A stretch of DNA of 64,000 bases from Nepenthes gracilis (lineage: Eukaryota; Streptophyta; Magnoliopsida; Caryophyllales; Nepenthaceae), in NCBI GenBank assembly GCA_033239525.1, contig BSYO01000033.1:8547501-8611500 (forward strand). The letters are read 5' to 3'. Below, piece by piece: positions 11,060 through 26,000 of this stretch. The notes beneath the pieces were generated by a model that saw only the letters and a list, made by a program, of their open reading frames with translations, made no database searches and was not told where the DNA came from. Position 1 is the stretch's first letter, and each line of letters starts with the position of its first letter. A program made the translations under genes and the position numbers.

Positions 11060-14000
11060 CTACACGGTATAACGTAGAGGTATATTATGAATCAAGCCAT
11101 GAGTTCTCTTCCATAGTCTTCAATCTTTTATAAAGATTTTCTATTTCTATTTGAGGGTGCGAAATAAATTATGTAATGATGAAGTAAAACAAATATGGCA
11201 GACTTTTGGTATTATTCCACCTTGGCTATGATGATGGGGAATTGATCATTTGTAGATTTGGAGCATACCATACGCGTTACCGATCTTCTCTGTCGTCCTG
11301 AATGCAAGAGTGACACACACACTTGCGATCATGAGCAAGTAATTCATTTCGGGTATGTAAACTTGGCCAGGGTACTTGGTTGATGTGTGAACAACCTTGA
11401 CGCGTGGGAAGCACCCGAGCGAGAAAGACTGTTGGATTATGGAAAAGGTCCCTGAAATCATGGCTTGGCTGGCTACAATTGCTGCCATAACAGCCACCAC
11501 AAACACCGGCCAATACACAACACCTGTATCATTACAAAGGGTGACAAGAATCCATAGTTAGAATGCGGAATATTTTCATACTAGTTTCACTAGAAAGTGA
11601 CAAATTACAACGATAATAAAACTGTTGGGACTCGAACCGTTTATTTGAATCGTAAGGAATCAATCAACAACGATAAAAATCAATTAATAATCATAAATAA
11701 TAAAAAAATACTTAATTTTTACATGAAAAACTCCCTTTAAAATGAGGAAAAAAATTGCAGGACGATTCGTTCGAAATATTTTCACTATACAATAAGTTCG
11801 GTTACACAAACTACCAAATATAAAGATACAATACCTTATCATAAATAAGCTCGAGTAGTAGAAAATATAATACGAAAGAGAAAAAATAAAACTTGTCAAC
11901 GTTCTTCTCAACTTTAAGAGTAGCGTACCTAAGATCGACAGAGATTGGAAAACGATTCGAAACTCAACCGAATGTTCAAATCTTCCTCTTCTCACTTTTT
12001 TTTCTCTTTCTCTCAAAGTCGGTGCTCTCTAGGTCTCAAATCTTATATTCTCAAATAATAGAGAATATAAGACAAAAGAGAAAAAATAAAATTGTAAACG
12101 TTCTTCTCAACTTTAAGAAGAACGTACTTAAGGTTAATAGAGATTGAAAAACGATTTGAAACTCAACCGAATATTTTAATCTTGATCTTCTCACTTTTAT
12201 CCCTCTTTATCTTCTTTTTCTCTCAAAGTCATCGCTTTCTAGGTCTCAAAATTACAATTAGTGAACCCTAAAATACGTCAACACATATTTATACTACTAA
12301 CTAGCGCTCAAGAGCCTATTAAGTGCACTTCGGGCATACGCATCATTGGGTTTGGTGCCTCGGGCGCTCCTTAAGAACGTGGCTACAGTTTTTGGAGCCT
12401 TGGATGCCTGTCGGGCGCACCTCAAGCATGCACCCACTATTTTTGGTGCTTTAGGCTAGCCTCGAGCACTTTCCCTCTGAAATCAGCACTCATGTGCTTG
12501 TTGTGCTCGTAAACACTACAATCCTCCGTACCATTATAATACCCATATGTGTTTGTTTAAATCACCGAACAACACATTAAATAAGTATAAATCCATATAA
12601 AAGTAATTCATAACCCAACAAAAACCTCATATCTTAGTAATATTCACCTGGGATAGATTTGTAGAAGGTGTCATTGACATCGTTTAGATGTTGCCTGAGA
12701 TAAGCAGATTGACCGGAGTACGCCAGCATGACCGAAGGGTATACCACGAAGGACATGCTTATCCGTATCGATTGAACTGTGAAATGACCAAGGTCTGCAA
12801 AAAGTGCTTCTGTTCCTGCAATTTGCACACGGTTAATTGATTAAAAGATGTCCATGAGAATTCCACAAGAACTCGGTGGGCATGATATGGAAGCCTCTTC
12901 TTTCTTCTGTTAGCCGGAGATAGGGCTGCATAGGGAGCAAAGAGAAGAAAGCGGAGATGCTGAATTGGACCGACCGCCCCTTACCTGTTATGCAAAGGAC
13001 CACACCACCTAGGGAGACCCATGCGTCTTTCCCGTTTCTCTTGAAGTATTCCACGATGTGCCATGGATTAACAGCTTTGATTACAGATGAGTCATACGTG
13101 ACGAAGTTGAAGATGCCCACAGTGCCGTTTATCAAGAACCAAATGGAAATTATTGGAGCAAAACTGTAGCCTACTTTGTCTGTTCCAAATCTTTGAACTG
13201 AGAAAAGTAAAACCAGGATGAAGACTGATGCCCACACAATCGTGTCTGGAGAACAAAGCAAACAGGAAAAAAAAATATGCTGTTGGTAAAATATATAGAA
13301 CTTATAGCATCCACCATTTTCTCTACAGTTACTGTGTTCAAGTATTTCTCTGAAGTCTGCATTTAGAGAACTTCCAATGCTCAATTTTTTTATTATCATT
13401 TTTTTGATTTCGGAGCTAATGGGAAGAAATGATGCTGTTTGAAATATGTGGAATAGATTTTGAGAGAAAATTAGAATAAAAAGTGATTCAAATTCATTAT
13501 CAAAGCATTAGTTGACTAATACGAGAGAATATCAATCGTGAATTCAACAAATCTGAAACTTAGAGTTCCACCAAAAGCACACACTTACAAGTTAAAATAT
13601 TCAATGAAATGTGATCAATCAAATAAACTATTTATAATTTATAAAAAATTAGGACATTTTAGGCAATTAAACTTCTCCATTTTCAGCTTCCTCGAGCCAG
13701 TAATGGAGGTGGCAGATATGGAGTGAAGTATTTGAAGGTAACTTATCTTTAATCGTAGTTTTATTTTTTAATTATATCTTTAAAATTTGATGGTTGAGGG
13801 TTTGATCTTGAATATTTATTATCACTTTATTAATATTTATCATATCACTATAAGAAGTGATCTTGCCATTATGTAAATGATATCTTTAAGTAGAGCGGTA
13901 CCACAAAATTACTTTTCATTATTATTATTATAGCTCAGATGACAGAATTGTCAAGCTGTGAAGTAGCCTAACTATAATGCTGTATTATACATATATATGA

Positions 14001-17000
14001 AAACATTACGGTGTCTTGCTTTCTTCTGTTGTCAATCAGTGCAGTAGTAACTTTTATTAAATTATTTTACAAGAGAGAATAAAAGTAGTGTACCTTCGGT
14101 CATAGCAGGTGTGGCTGCTTTGATCCCTCCCACAGCTGATAAAACTGCCGTAAAATCAGGAAGCCATGTAAATCGAAAGGCTCAAGAAAACAGCAGTAGT
14201 AATAATCATTTCTCACGACCGAGTTTTCTGAGAAATTGAAGGAATAAAAGCGGGACTTCAAAGAAAAAAGACTTTTATGTCTGGCGTTAACTTTAGAGAA
14301 AAAAGAATTCTATGTCTAGCGTTAGCAAAGGTTGTCCGGTAAATTTGGTGTATTTAACATTTTTTAATTACAATCATATGATATTAATTAAATAATTATA
14401 TCATTTATTATCAATAAAATATTATTATCATACATTTAATATTAATTAGATGATTATGGTTGAAAAAAATTAAATTAAAATACTATAACGCTAGTTATTC
14501 CTTAATTTTATGCAATAAGTATTCCCAACACTATCACTATTAGATATCAAAGGAAACATCGGTCTCAGCCGACCAACACCTACAACATTGGTGCCAGCCA
14601 ACCTATCATCCGCCTCTGTTATCCATTTTAGAAAGATGTTATTTTCGGCCACCAACCCGAAACAGCAAGAGAAAATATTTTACCGTATTAAAATCTTATT
14701 TTTTGAATAAAATTATTGTCTCCTAAAAAAATTAATGGTTTTGATAATCTGTGGACCGGCCAAAAATCCAACCAGTGTGAAAAAGAAAGACCCAAGAAGC
14801 AGCAACCGAACAAAAACTTCTCCAAGCCTAGAATCCAGAAGACACAGCAAAAGACTTAAGTAACTCAATCCGAATCAGCCTAGCAGCATTCGAGCTATAA
14901 GGGTTAATCAACGGTCTAACTTAGCCCACTTCAACTCAACAGATAAATCCAAATAGCCACTATCACCATGTAGTCCCTCACAATTGTAGGAGCAGAAATC
15001 GCAGGTGATAACCACTGACTTGTCACCCTGAGGATTACGATAGTGCAAAATGTCAGAGGTAAAAGTACGATGATAGTTCCCCCAGAGGCATGGAGTCATA
15101 ACGCTTGCAGCCCACAATTGCAGGTGGATGGTGTTGGCAACTCACAGTCGCAAAAATCACGAAGCCTCAGGACTAGCTACCTAGCACTCCCTCTATAAAT
15201 ATAACCCTTCCTCCATACGAGAATATATCTAGTCCAAACAATCTCTATACTTTACACAGTGATCCAATTCTCCATCTAGCAATCGGTCGATCAAAAGCAA
15301 TCAAGTGCTTGGACATTAAATGGCCTCAACCGTTGTTCTCTCTCTCATAGCCACTCTCTTACGAGTGTAACTATCAATTTTTAAACCACTCTTCCACTAG
15401 TGCAACTCTCACTCTAAAAGTTACTCTCCTACAGGTGAAAACTTTTCTAAACTACTTACCCATTGAGGGCATCAAATGGAGCCTAATCCTCCACCAAATA
15501 TTCAATCTCCTTACACTTGTATCTACACATATTTTCTCATCCTCCTATCTTTTTATTCGATTGAAAAAGATTACTAATTTGAATATCAAAAAATATATTA
15601 TGGTGTAAGTTTTTCTATCTTTTAACCTCTTGTTTGTCAATTATGGTGTACAGGATCTAGTTTTGAAGTAATAAAGATTAGATCCACTATCAATCAAATC
15701 CTTAAATTAGGCAGCTCTCTAATTCGTTCGATAATAAGGATTTAGAGACGCATCAAAAACTAAATAGATGGAATTGCCATTTCTCTTACAAAATTTTATT
15801 TCTAAATGAAACTATTATTTTTCAAGAAAACTAAACGGATCACATTGTCATTTTCCTTACAAAATCAAAATAATATGACATGTATTTAGATATAGAGTAA
15901 TATCATTTATATATTCATTAGTATGCCCGCTTATATTGAAATTATTATAAATAGACATAAACATTATTCATTTTTTATGGATCCGTTACCCATGAACCAA
16001 CTCGAATATCAAGGTTCACAATGAAGAGGTTGTCCAGAAGTCCCAGCTTAGAAAGAGAGCCCACAAGTAGAATGGATAAGCTCAAAATCCAAACAACGTC
16101 CCAATCTACATAATCGACCAAAATGATCTTATTGACCTAGTTAGGATGGCCCACAATCATCTTTTCACACACAGAAGAAGCTTACTATAATAGGTCCGAA
16201 GAATCTGGCAAATATTCTAAGAATATTTACTTATGTTTATACAATTGCTCCCAAAATGATAATGGTAGCTTAACATATTTCCTTTCAAATGCAACTGTCA
16301 TACTGAAATTTTTTTATCCATTCGGATAGCTCAACAGGCGATTGTCACCAGTCAGGAAAGGTCGAATTGCCCACCAATGATATAAATAACTTTTTACTAC
16401 AATAGGGAAGGGGATAGGGGATAAGACACCACAAAGAAATATAATCAAAAACTTTTCCCAAGTGAGCGAGCCCTGACTGAGACTCTGCCACCGTCATTGA
16501 GTATCCTAGTTGCACTTTGATGACCATACAACTGACAAATACACTCCCTATTGAGTGCATCTATCTTTTTAAGACGCTTTCCGCCGAGTGTATCTTCTAG
16601 GACTTTGCCCTCCAAATCCAAAACTCAATCCTCTCACCCATGCATTCATGCTCTCATTCTACATTTTTCATCTTTCTTTACTTATAAAAATATTTCTAAC
16701 TTGAGTGTCGGAGGATATATTAAAGAATGAGTCTTACCGATCCTTTAACTTATTATTTGTTCGTTGTACTGTATGGTATTCAGATTCAACGAGATGGAGA
16801 CCATACCCACTACCAATCATTTAGATAAGAAGATTCGATCTGCGGCTTCTTAATTTGTATATCAACCCAAATCCAGAGATGTATTAGTTTTATTTTTTTC
16901 TTTCTTTCTATTTTTTTTCACACTAATTTTGACAATTTACTAAAGATAAGTGTATAATTAAATATATAAATATTACTTTTTTAAGTATATTATTTTAGAT

Positions 17001-20000
17001 TTTTTTAAATTTGTTCCTCATGTTATTCCACTATAATATTCAAATATACCATATGGATTTATGGATAGGGATTATTATGATGTTGAAGAGGGGTGTGTAA
17101 TTTCAAAGGCAATTTTAATATTTGCTGTGTAGCATACATATGTGAGGGGGAGTGGGGTCAATTGACATACAAAAAATTAGATATAATATATTAATTATTA
17201 AATTAAAATTTTACGTTGGTCCCAATAAAAAATTTTAATTAACGCCACTAATTTTTTAAATTAATCACTATAACACACTCAGTTCTATCAAAAATTAATA
17301 ACTTTTTTGATATTTTTATAAAAACAATAATATAATTATTTTAAATTAATAATAATAATAATAACAATAATAATAATAATATTATTATTAGTAGTAGTAG
17401 TAGTATCGACTCTACTTAAAACAATTCTGATTCCTCTAGGCTGCCCTGGCCTCAAAACTTAAAAAAAATAAAATAAACAAACAAACACTAACATCGTGTT
17501 TAGTAGTATACAATAGAAACTTCTTCGCTACATTATTTTAAATAAATTTATTATTTTATTATTTAATTATTTTAAGAATATAAATTTTAAAATAGATTAT
17601 TATATATTTAAAATAAGAAATAAAAAATTTAACAGATCCTGATATTTTTATTTTTTATTATCTAAAAATAATTATTTTTAAATATTTTTTTATTTACTTT
17701 TATCCTAAATTAGATTTGATCAAAATTAGATTTGTCTTATACAGGCTAAATTTAAATAAAAATTTACAATTACTAAATCTTATTGGACCAGATATAGTAT
17801 GATCACCCAAGGAAAAAAAAATTATAGTACCTGTTCATAATCCAAATTAGATAGATCCAAAATGCAATATAAATCTTTTATATTTTTAAATATTTTTTTA
17901 AAAAATTATAGCTACATAAAAAATCTAAAAATATAAATTAATTTAAAAATTATAATATATAGATTAAAATATTATATATGTATTATTTAAATGAAAAAAA
18001 TTATATAAAATTTATTAATTACATAAAAATAAAAAATAATGAAATTATTTTTAAACTTAATATTTATTTACAATTTAAAAAATATATTTCTAAAAAGTTC
18101 ATAATTCGAGTTTGGTTGGCTTGCACCAGTCGCTTTTACTAGTGATTATGTCCGGCCAAACAAGTTAATTGAGTTTAATTTTTTGACTAGACCAAACGTT
18201 ATAAATTTGTATTGGCCAGACCAGGTTATATTAGCCCTGTAGCACACTACATTTTCACAAACAAATCGAAAACTAATCTATCTGAGGATCCAAAAATCAA
18301 GCCCGTTTGTTGAAAATACAAAGAAACAAAACAACAATATTATAATCACAATAACCACAACAAAAACTAGCAATAGTAAGGCAACCAAATTATTTGTGAG
18401 AACCCCTTAAATTGATGGATAAAATCACAGGATTAAATATCTATATAATTTTACTATAAATTAAGAATTTGAATATACCGACTATAAATACTTCCTTTTG
18501 ATCACCATAATATTGGTAAACCGAGACAAACACAATAAGAGATAAAAATAGAAGAAGGCCATGGGTAAAAATGTCAAAAAAAAAATATAGGACAACATAT
18601 ACAGACATGTTGAATAACAAAACAATAATTGAATCCCAAAATAATAGCAAGAGTCTTCTCATTCTTTCTTTCTCAAGGTTCCTATTAAAGGATTGTAGAA
18701 GTCATATAATAATTGACCTAAATTTGAAGCAAATTATCTATAGCCATGTAGACCGATTAAGGGGTCAGTTTGCAGTCATCAAATAGATACTAAAAATTTG
18801 GTTCAAACAAGCACTCAAATTGCTGTCACATAGACTTTCTGAAAAATCCTTGCCCCATAGGTTTGCACAAGCAAAAGTTGCATGGATGTAACGTGGAGGC
18901 TCAGTTTCCTAGGTTCTCTCGAACGAACTTTGTGTGGACATCTCATGGCCACCTAGTGTTTCTAATTATCAGGTAAATTAAATAGTAAGTATTTATAACG
19001 AATAGAAGACTTACAAGGAGTTACCCATCCTAACAAACTTACTCTCTCAATCTTGTGGGGGCCATTACCATCCCAACTATCCCTTGACATATTTCAAACT
19101 TTTCTCTTTGCGTCGTCTTAGTCATTATATCCAATCTATTGTCATCAGTCTTAACTTTAACAAGTATAAACAACTTCGAGTCAATGACATTCCTCATCTA
19201 ATAATATCAAATATCAATGTACTTCAATCTAAAAAGAATGATGAATTCTAATAAAGATAAATAGAGTTTTGATTGTTATAAAGCAACACAAAATGTTCTT
19301 ACTTGAAGTAAAGAGCACAATGTATTTTTGCAATCTCGACTAACAGTTTCACCCACAAATAAAATCAAGTATTATAAAGTAGACCTTTGAGAGTTAACGT
19401 CACCATCCATGTTCACATTCGTGAACCCTACCCGAAAATGACTTACCCCAAAATGATTGGAAAGTATCCTAAATTGATTGCAAACTAATGCTACTTTTTG
19501 AGATTGGAAAGAAATTGACTAACGGCTCCAATTGCATGAGTTATGTCTTACTTCGTACATGCCATCGCATATATCAAACTCCCGGTGGCCAAAGAATAAT
19601 AAACATGTCTCATGCCATCCTTCTCATCTTTCATAGAAGGATTTTGTGGAATGATCAACTTGAAATGATTTACAATAGGAGTGTTTATTGGTTTGAACTT
19701 CTCTATATTTAAGCGTAGTAGCTCCTTTTCTATGTAATTTTTGGGGTATCTAAACTTTTTTTTTTTTCTTTGTGGTCATGAAAACTTCTCATGCCTAAAA
19801 TTTGCTTCATCAAACTTATGTCTTTCATAGTAAAAGATTTTCCAAGTTATTTTTTTAACTTACCAATCTCGAAGGCATTCTACTTTATAATAAGCATGTC
19901 TTTCATATAGAGTAAAATAAAATTGCTTGAAAACCTTTATACAAAAATGTAATGGTCTAGAGTATTCTTTCGATAGATCTACTCTACTATCACTGATTTG

Positions 20001-23000
20001 AATTTCTTGTACCATTGTCTATGAGCTTGCTTTAGCTCATAAAACCCTTTTTCAAGTGGTATACAAGATACTCCTTCCCCTTAAACACAAATTTCTCATA
20101 TTGTTTTATATAGATCTCCTCCTCCAAGTCACTATAGAGGAATACTATCGGTATATCAAATTGTTCCACTTTGATATTAAGACATGCTACCAAACCTAGC
20201 ATAACACAAATGGAGGATATTTTTTTACTATGAAAAAGAGGACATTATCAAAATCAATACCCTTTCATTGATTGAAATCCTTTACAACAAATCTTACTTT
20301 ATCCTTAGCTGTGGATAGCCATCTTCATACTTTAATGGGTACACCAATTTATTTTTGAGTGCCTACTTGCCTTAGGCAATTTCATTACATCGAGCGCTTG
20401 ATATTCATATAATGACATTATAGCATCTTGCATAGTATCTATCAACTCATTGTACTCATCCTCTATTATATCATCAAAGCATTTGGGATTTTCATCATTG
20501 ATAAGTAACATATACTTATTAATCAATAGATGAGTAGAAGAATATCGTAATCTCACGGATTGTCCGAGTAGAATGGTCAGTGTAGACTTAGAGACATCAT
20601 TGTAAGTATCATCATAGGTATCATCATGCTTGTCTTCTTGCTCCTCATGGGTAGAGACATCAACCACATCTCCACCATTTTCAATCTCAATGGGCAGTGG
20701 GAATGTTGGTGTTGGTTTAATATCGCATAGGCGATCGTTGTCATAAGAAACCACCTTCTTGGCCTCGGACTCTCCATGAACATGTCTCTTGATCTCACAA
20801 ATTTCTTTTCTACCAAATAATAAAGTTGGCAGTCAAACTTATCTTCCCAATAATCAAGGAAGATGTACTTAGTTCTCTTGGTATCAAGCTTGTTCCTCTT
20901 ATCCATTGGCATATGAATGTAAGCTTTGCATACAAACACTTTCAAATGATCATAAAGTGACCTCCTTTCCTAACCATATCTTGTTGGGAACATTCCTGTT
21001 CAATAGAACGCTTGGCAAAAGATTGATCGTATGGGCCACATCATTTAAAGCTTCCCTGAAAGGTATCAAGTAGCTTTGCCTCTGATAGGATACACCATAT
21101 TGTCTCAATCAATATTTGGTTTATTCTTTTAGCCATTCCGTTCAATTGAGGAGTCTTAGGTAAAGTCCTTTGGTGTCGGACGCCTTATGGATGACAATAT
21201 GCATTAAAGGGGCCAAGGTACTCTACTTTATTATCACTTTGGATGCACTTCAATTTTTTTTTTTAAATTTTCTTTGGATCAATGCATGAAATTTCTTGAA
21301 GACCTCAAAATCTTGGTTCTTTACTTTTAAGGGATACACCAATAATTTTCTTAAACAATTGTCAATAAAAGTAATCTAGTAGGGTACACTACTAAGAGTT
21401 TTTACCTTCATTAAGCCACATATGTCAGTGTGCACAATCTCTAAAAGGCTTGCCTTCTTTGTGGACAAGTTTCTACAAAAGAAACTCTCCTTTACTTCCT
21501 TACCATGTAGTGACAAATTAATGCAAGTAAAATACTAAAAGGGGGTACTATTGCCTATCATCTTAGCAAGTTTCAAAAAAGTTTGACCAATTGAGAAATA
21601 TTGGCATTAGATTAGATGATAAGCTACTAGGTTTGTGGTTATTGAGCACATTACCAGATTCGTAGAAGGTTATCTACATGATCATTGCAAGCATCACCTC
21701 AAATTGTGTAATGACCATGGAGATGGTCAAGGGTGCAGCTCCAAACAAGGAGATGAGGAGATCTCAAAGCTTCACATCCTCACATTCAGTAGTAGTTGTC
21801 ACAGATTTATGAAAAAAAAAAATAAAGGGAGAGGTCTCAAATCAAGTAAAAAGAGTTGAAGCAAATCAAGATTAAGGTATCGAAACTTTAAATGTCACTA
21901 TTGTAAAAGGAAAGGTCACATCAATAAACACTACTATAAATGAAAGCTTGAGAATGGTGAGAGCAGTGTAAAGAGGATTGAGAAGTCCTAAGATGATAAG
22001 AGAGCATCGATTGTCAACATGTCCTATTTTTTTATTGTGTGTGAAGAAGAAGAGGTTGTCAACATCACTAACTCTAAGATAAGTTGGGTGATTGATAAAA
22101 GTACATTACTTCACCAGACTTGTGGAGAGAGTTTTTCACATCTTATATGCTCAACAATTTTAGGGTACTAAAGATGGGTACCAACAGCTTGTCATGGATC
22201 ATAAGATATGGCAATGTGTGTTGGACCACTAACATTGGCACAAGATTGACTTTAATGGACATTCAATACATTTTGGGTATCCAATATAATCTTATATTTG
22301 CTAAAAACCTTCACGATGAAGATTTTTAATATCTTCTATAAGGGTTTATGGAAACTCATTAAAGGGTCTCTAGTAATGGCACATGGTAAGAATTTGTCAA
22401 ATTTATATATGTTGCATGCCTCGGTGACAAATGATAACGTGAACATAGCTAACATGGGTGAATTCTTTAAGTTATGGTATAAAAGGATAAGTTACATGAG
22501 TGAGAATGGATTAAATTGTCTTGTAAAAAAAAAAAAAACTTAATTTAAAAGTGAAGGAGGCTAAATTAAAGACTTATTGTCAAATATACCTATAAACTTG
22601 TTTGTGTTAAAAATCTCAGTTGTCATTGGATTAAGACTTTAGCTTTTGTATAGTGAATATTAGAAGATACAAGGTCTTTACAAACAAAAGATCCTTGATG
22701 TAGCTTCTTCACGTATCATAATTAGTACAATTCAAACAAATTATTTTATTTAAGCCTTCCATCAATTCAACCAATAAACAACAAAAGTAACCTAATTCTC
22801 TAATACAATTTTGTTAGGCTCAAGATATACCAAAGCTTTACAAATAAGTTGAAAACTAATTTCTTCAAAAATAAAAAACCAGGCCAGTTGATTAAAGATG
22901 TGAGACCAAATGAAAATATGCAAAATCATAATAGCCACAATAAAAACTAGCAAAAGTAAGGTATATTAAAATTTTCATGGGAATTCTTTAAATCAAAGGA

Positions 23001-26000
23001 TAAAATCATCGAACCAAATACCAATATAACTTTACTATAAGTTATGAGTTTTTGTCCATCTACTACAAACACTTCCTTTGGAATTACCACAATTCTAATA
23101 AATCAAGGCAAATATAATAAGAGGAAAATGAGAGAAAACGACTGATAAAAATATGCAAAATAACAATGAAGGACAATATATCCACACATGTTGAATGCCA
23201 AAACAAGAATTAAAGCTTCAAAGGATAGCAAGAATTTTCTCATTCTTCTTCCCTCACTTTTTCTCTCAAATTAGTCATTGAAGGACTGCAAAAGTCACAT
23301 AATAACCTAAATATGAAACAAGTTATTTATAACCCATTAAGTGGTCGACTTACTATCATTTAGCGAATACCAACTAAAAATTTGCTCTAAATGGATGCTC
23401 AAGCTACTGTTGCATGGACCTTGCATGGAGGCCTTGTTCTACAAGTTCGTTCGAGCAAAAGTTGCACAAACGTAGTATGGAGGTCCAGCCTCTCATGTTC
23501 AATTAAGTGAGCTTCACCTAGACATGTTGCAACCACCCACTTTTTTCCAAAAATTAGGTAAAATAAATAATAAGTATTTATAATGGGTATTAGACTTATA
23601 AGGGGATGACCTATCTCAATAGGTCAATTAGGCAAATTAATTTTAATCAGATTTATTCCAACATTTCTAGTATATATTAAAATATTATTTCTTTAAGTAA
23701 TATTAAAAGAGTTATTTTATACAAAATGTTTGATTATTTTTTATCCTATTACTAAATATTAAATATTAATAAATGACTATTTTAACTATATATTAGTGAA
23801 TATATTTTATTTTAATTTTACTTATTTTAAATAAATAACTAAATAAAAATATTAATTTTTAATTCTATCATCACCCTATTTTATTATATGAAAATGACTA
23901 TTTTATTCTTATTTGATTTCTTTTTGGTAATCAAACTTATCGTAATATCAAAAGGAAAAGTCATTCTTGTTTCTACATATATGGTTAAGGATTTGGTTTT
24001 TTTTATTTATTATTGGTTCATGTTTGTTAGGCGTATTTTATATTGGCATATTCCGTGATGGTATCGGGTTGTTCATTGGCAATGATTTTTTTATTATTCA
24101 AAAGATTTGCATTAGATTTATGCTCGAAGATCGTTAGCACACATTTTTGGTATCTATACTTGCCTTTTGCCTAACCAGGCGCTCAAGTGTTGATTCTAGA
24201 GAAGTCGGAGCTTGAGGCACACTTGACCTAGACTCAAGCGCTGATTCCGAAGTAACCCATGCTTGATGCTTGCACAACCAATGCTTGAGCACCAATTCTA
24301 GTGAGCCTAATGCTTGAGTCATGCTCATCATGTGTTTGAGCGCCACTACAAGTATACAATGTAACCTTGCCGAGTGTTTGAGCAGAGCTCGAGTATCACA
24401 AACCTGCATATTTTTAATGATTATATTTTTAACCTTATTTCCGGATCTCTCATTGATGGGCTGCCTTCTTCTTAAAAATGATGACTTTCTAACCTAATTC
24501 CTAAGGTTGCCTTGTGCTACTTTCTCTCATTTTTAAGCTTCAAATAATGCCCATTATAGAAAACTCTCATCTACTTCATGTGCTAAAGTTTCAAAGTTTT
24601 CTCTTCTTCTCCATTTGATTAGTTACACTTTTTCCCACTGGTAACCCTCATGAGCGACGTTGATGGCGTGAAAATAGAGATCCAGTGATATACGGTGATT
24701 CGACGACTCGTAAAGGAATATTGACAAGAAGATCGAAAGGTATCTAATTCCATTGTTGTGGATAAATCTAAGGAATTCCTTAGTAAGAATTATAAGATGG
24801 GAGTAAGCCGGTAAGATTAGCATATCTGTATAACTCAGTCTGTAAGTTAATTTTCTTAGTACATATCTTTCTTGGTTATTGAACCCGGAAGGTTTTACTG
24901 ATAGTCATGATTATCGAGGTTTCTCTTTGTCACCAAAAAATACGTTTTTATTACTTCTTCATATTGATTTGCATGTTTTATTCTTTTTGATTCATCTATA
25001 TCAGAATATATTTTACGTGTATTATATATTCTTATAATTTATATTTCACAAAAAGAAAAGGAGGTCAAAACATTATTGTGCTTTGGATGAATAGTCATTT
25101 TCAATTGATATCAAAGACTTAGCCCGATTTGTAACCCCTAATTTAGATGTATACGAGTAGATCTCTATCTATTTTCTCCTATTTTGATTGGAACAATTAT
25201 ATTTATTAAAAAATTTATATGAGAGCATTCCTAAAATTCATGGATGAGTGAGTGTGGGCCAATACTCATTTTGGGTGGATACTACCCAAAAGTATTATAG
25301 ACTATGAACCAAAAGTTTTATCATTGTGGATAAACGAATTTGATGCTTGCAAGTGGAATAATAAGGAATTACATACTATTTTTATGGTTATCCCCTAAAT
25401 AATTTAAATGTATTTTTATATGTGAGACCTTGAAAGATACAAGAGATATTCTCAAAATCACACACGAAGGAACAAAATTAGTGAAGAACTTGAAATTGCA
25501 AATGCTAACAAGCCAATTTGAGGAAATTAGAATGAAGGATGATGAAACTTGATGAATTCTACACCCAATTAAATGATATTGTGAACTCCATATTTAACTT
25601 AGGAGGAAGAATTTTTAAAAATTGAATTGTTAGAAAAGTTTTACGATCGATCCCTAAGTGATTTACACCCAAAGTTATAGGTATTGAAGAGAGTAAGGAT
25701 CTTGACAAAGTAAAGATTGAAGAACTTGTCGGTTCTCTACAAACTTATAAGCACACTCATTCTCAATGAAAAAGAAACAAATCAATTGCCCTGAAACCGT
25801 AAAGGAAAAGAAAGATTGCAATTCAAATGAAGAGTTGCGTAGTGACGAGGATTTTACATGTTCGTTAAAAATTTTTTAAAAAATAAAAAAATAAATGAAT
25901 ATTCAAAGGAAATGACTTGTCTCATAATTCGATCAAGAATAATAAAAAGAAAAATAAAGATATAAAAAATAAGAACACTCAAGAGGTGCAGTGTCATGAA

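Larger units (their letters stand above)
18308..23621 (-). mobile_element. Ty1-copia retrotransposon E, internally inverted
   Basis: Direct LTRs at about 18308-19035 and 22899-23621 share many blocks (CACAACAAAAACTAGC versus CACAATAAAAACTAGC; shared GACATGTTGAA). A purine-rich tract beside the left LTR and the LTR start TGTTAGG, both on the minus strand, set its orientation. Integrase, RT and RNase H are on the minus strand as expected. Gag and protease beside the 5' LTR are on the plus strand, so that block is inverted. Many stops are present. It lies inside HAK intron 3, in the gene's orientation. No TSD was found. Confidence 0.8.

Noticed and set aside
25104..25118. ATTGATATCAAAGAC and similar TGGTATC words as parts of tRNA genes
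   Set aside because: They sit directly beside LTRs as primer-binding sites, and no tRNA fold surrounds them.
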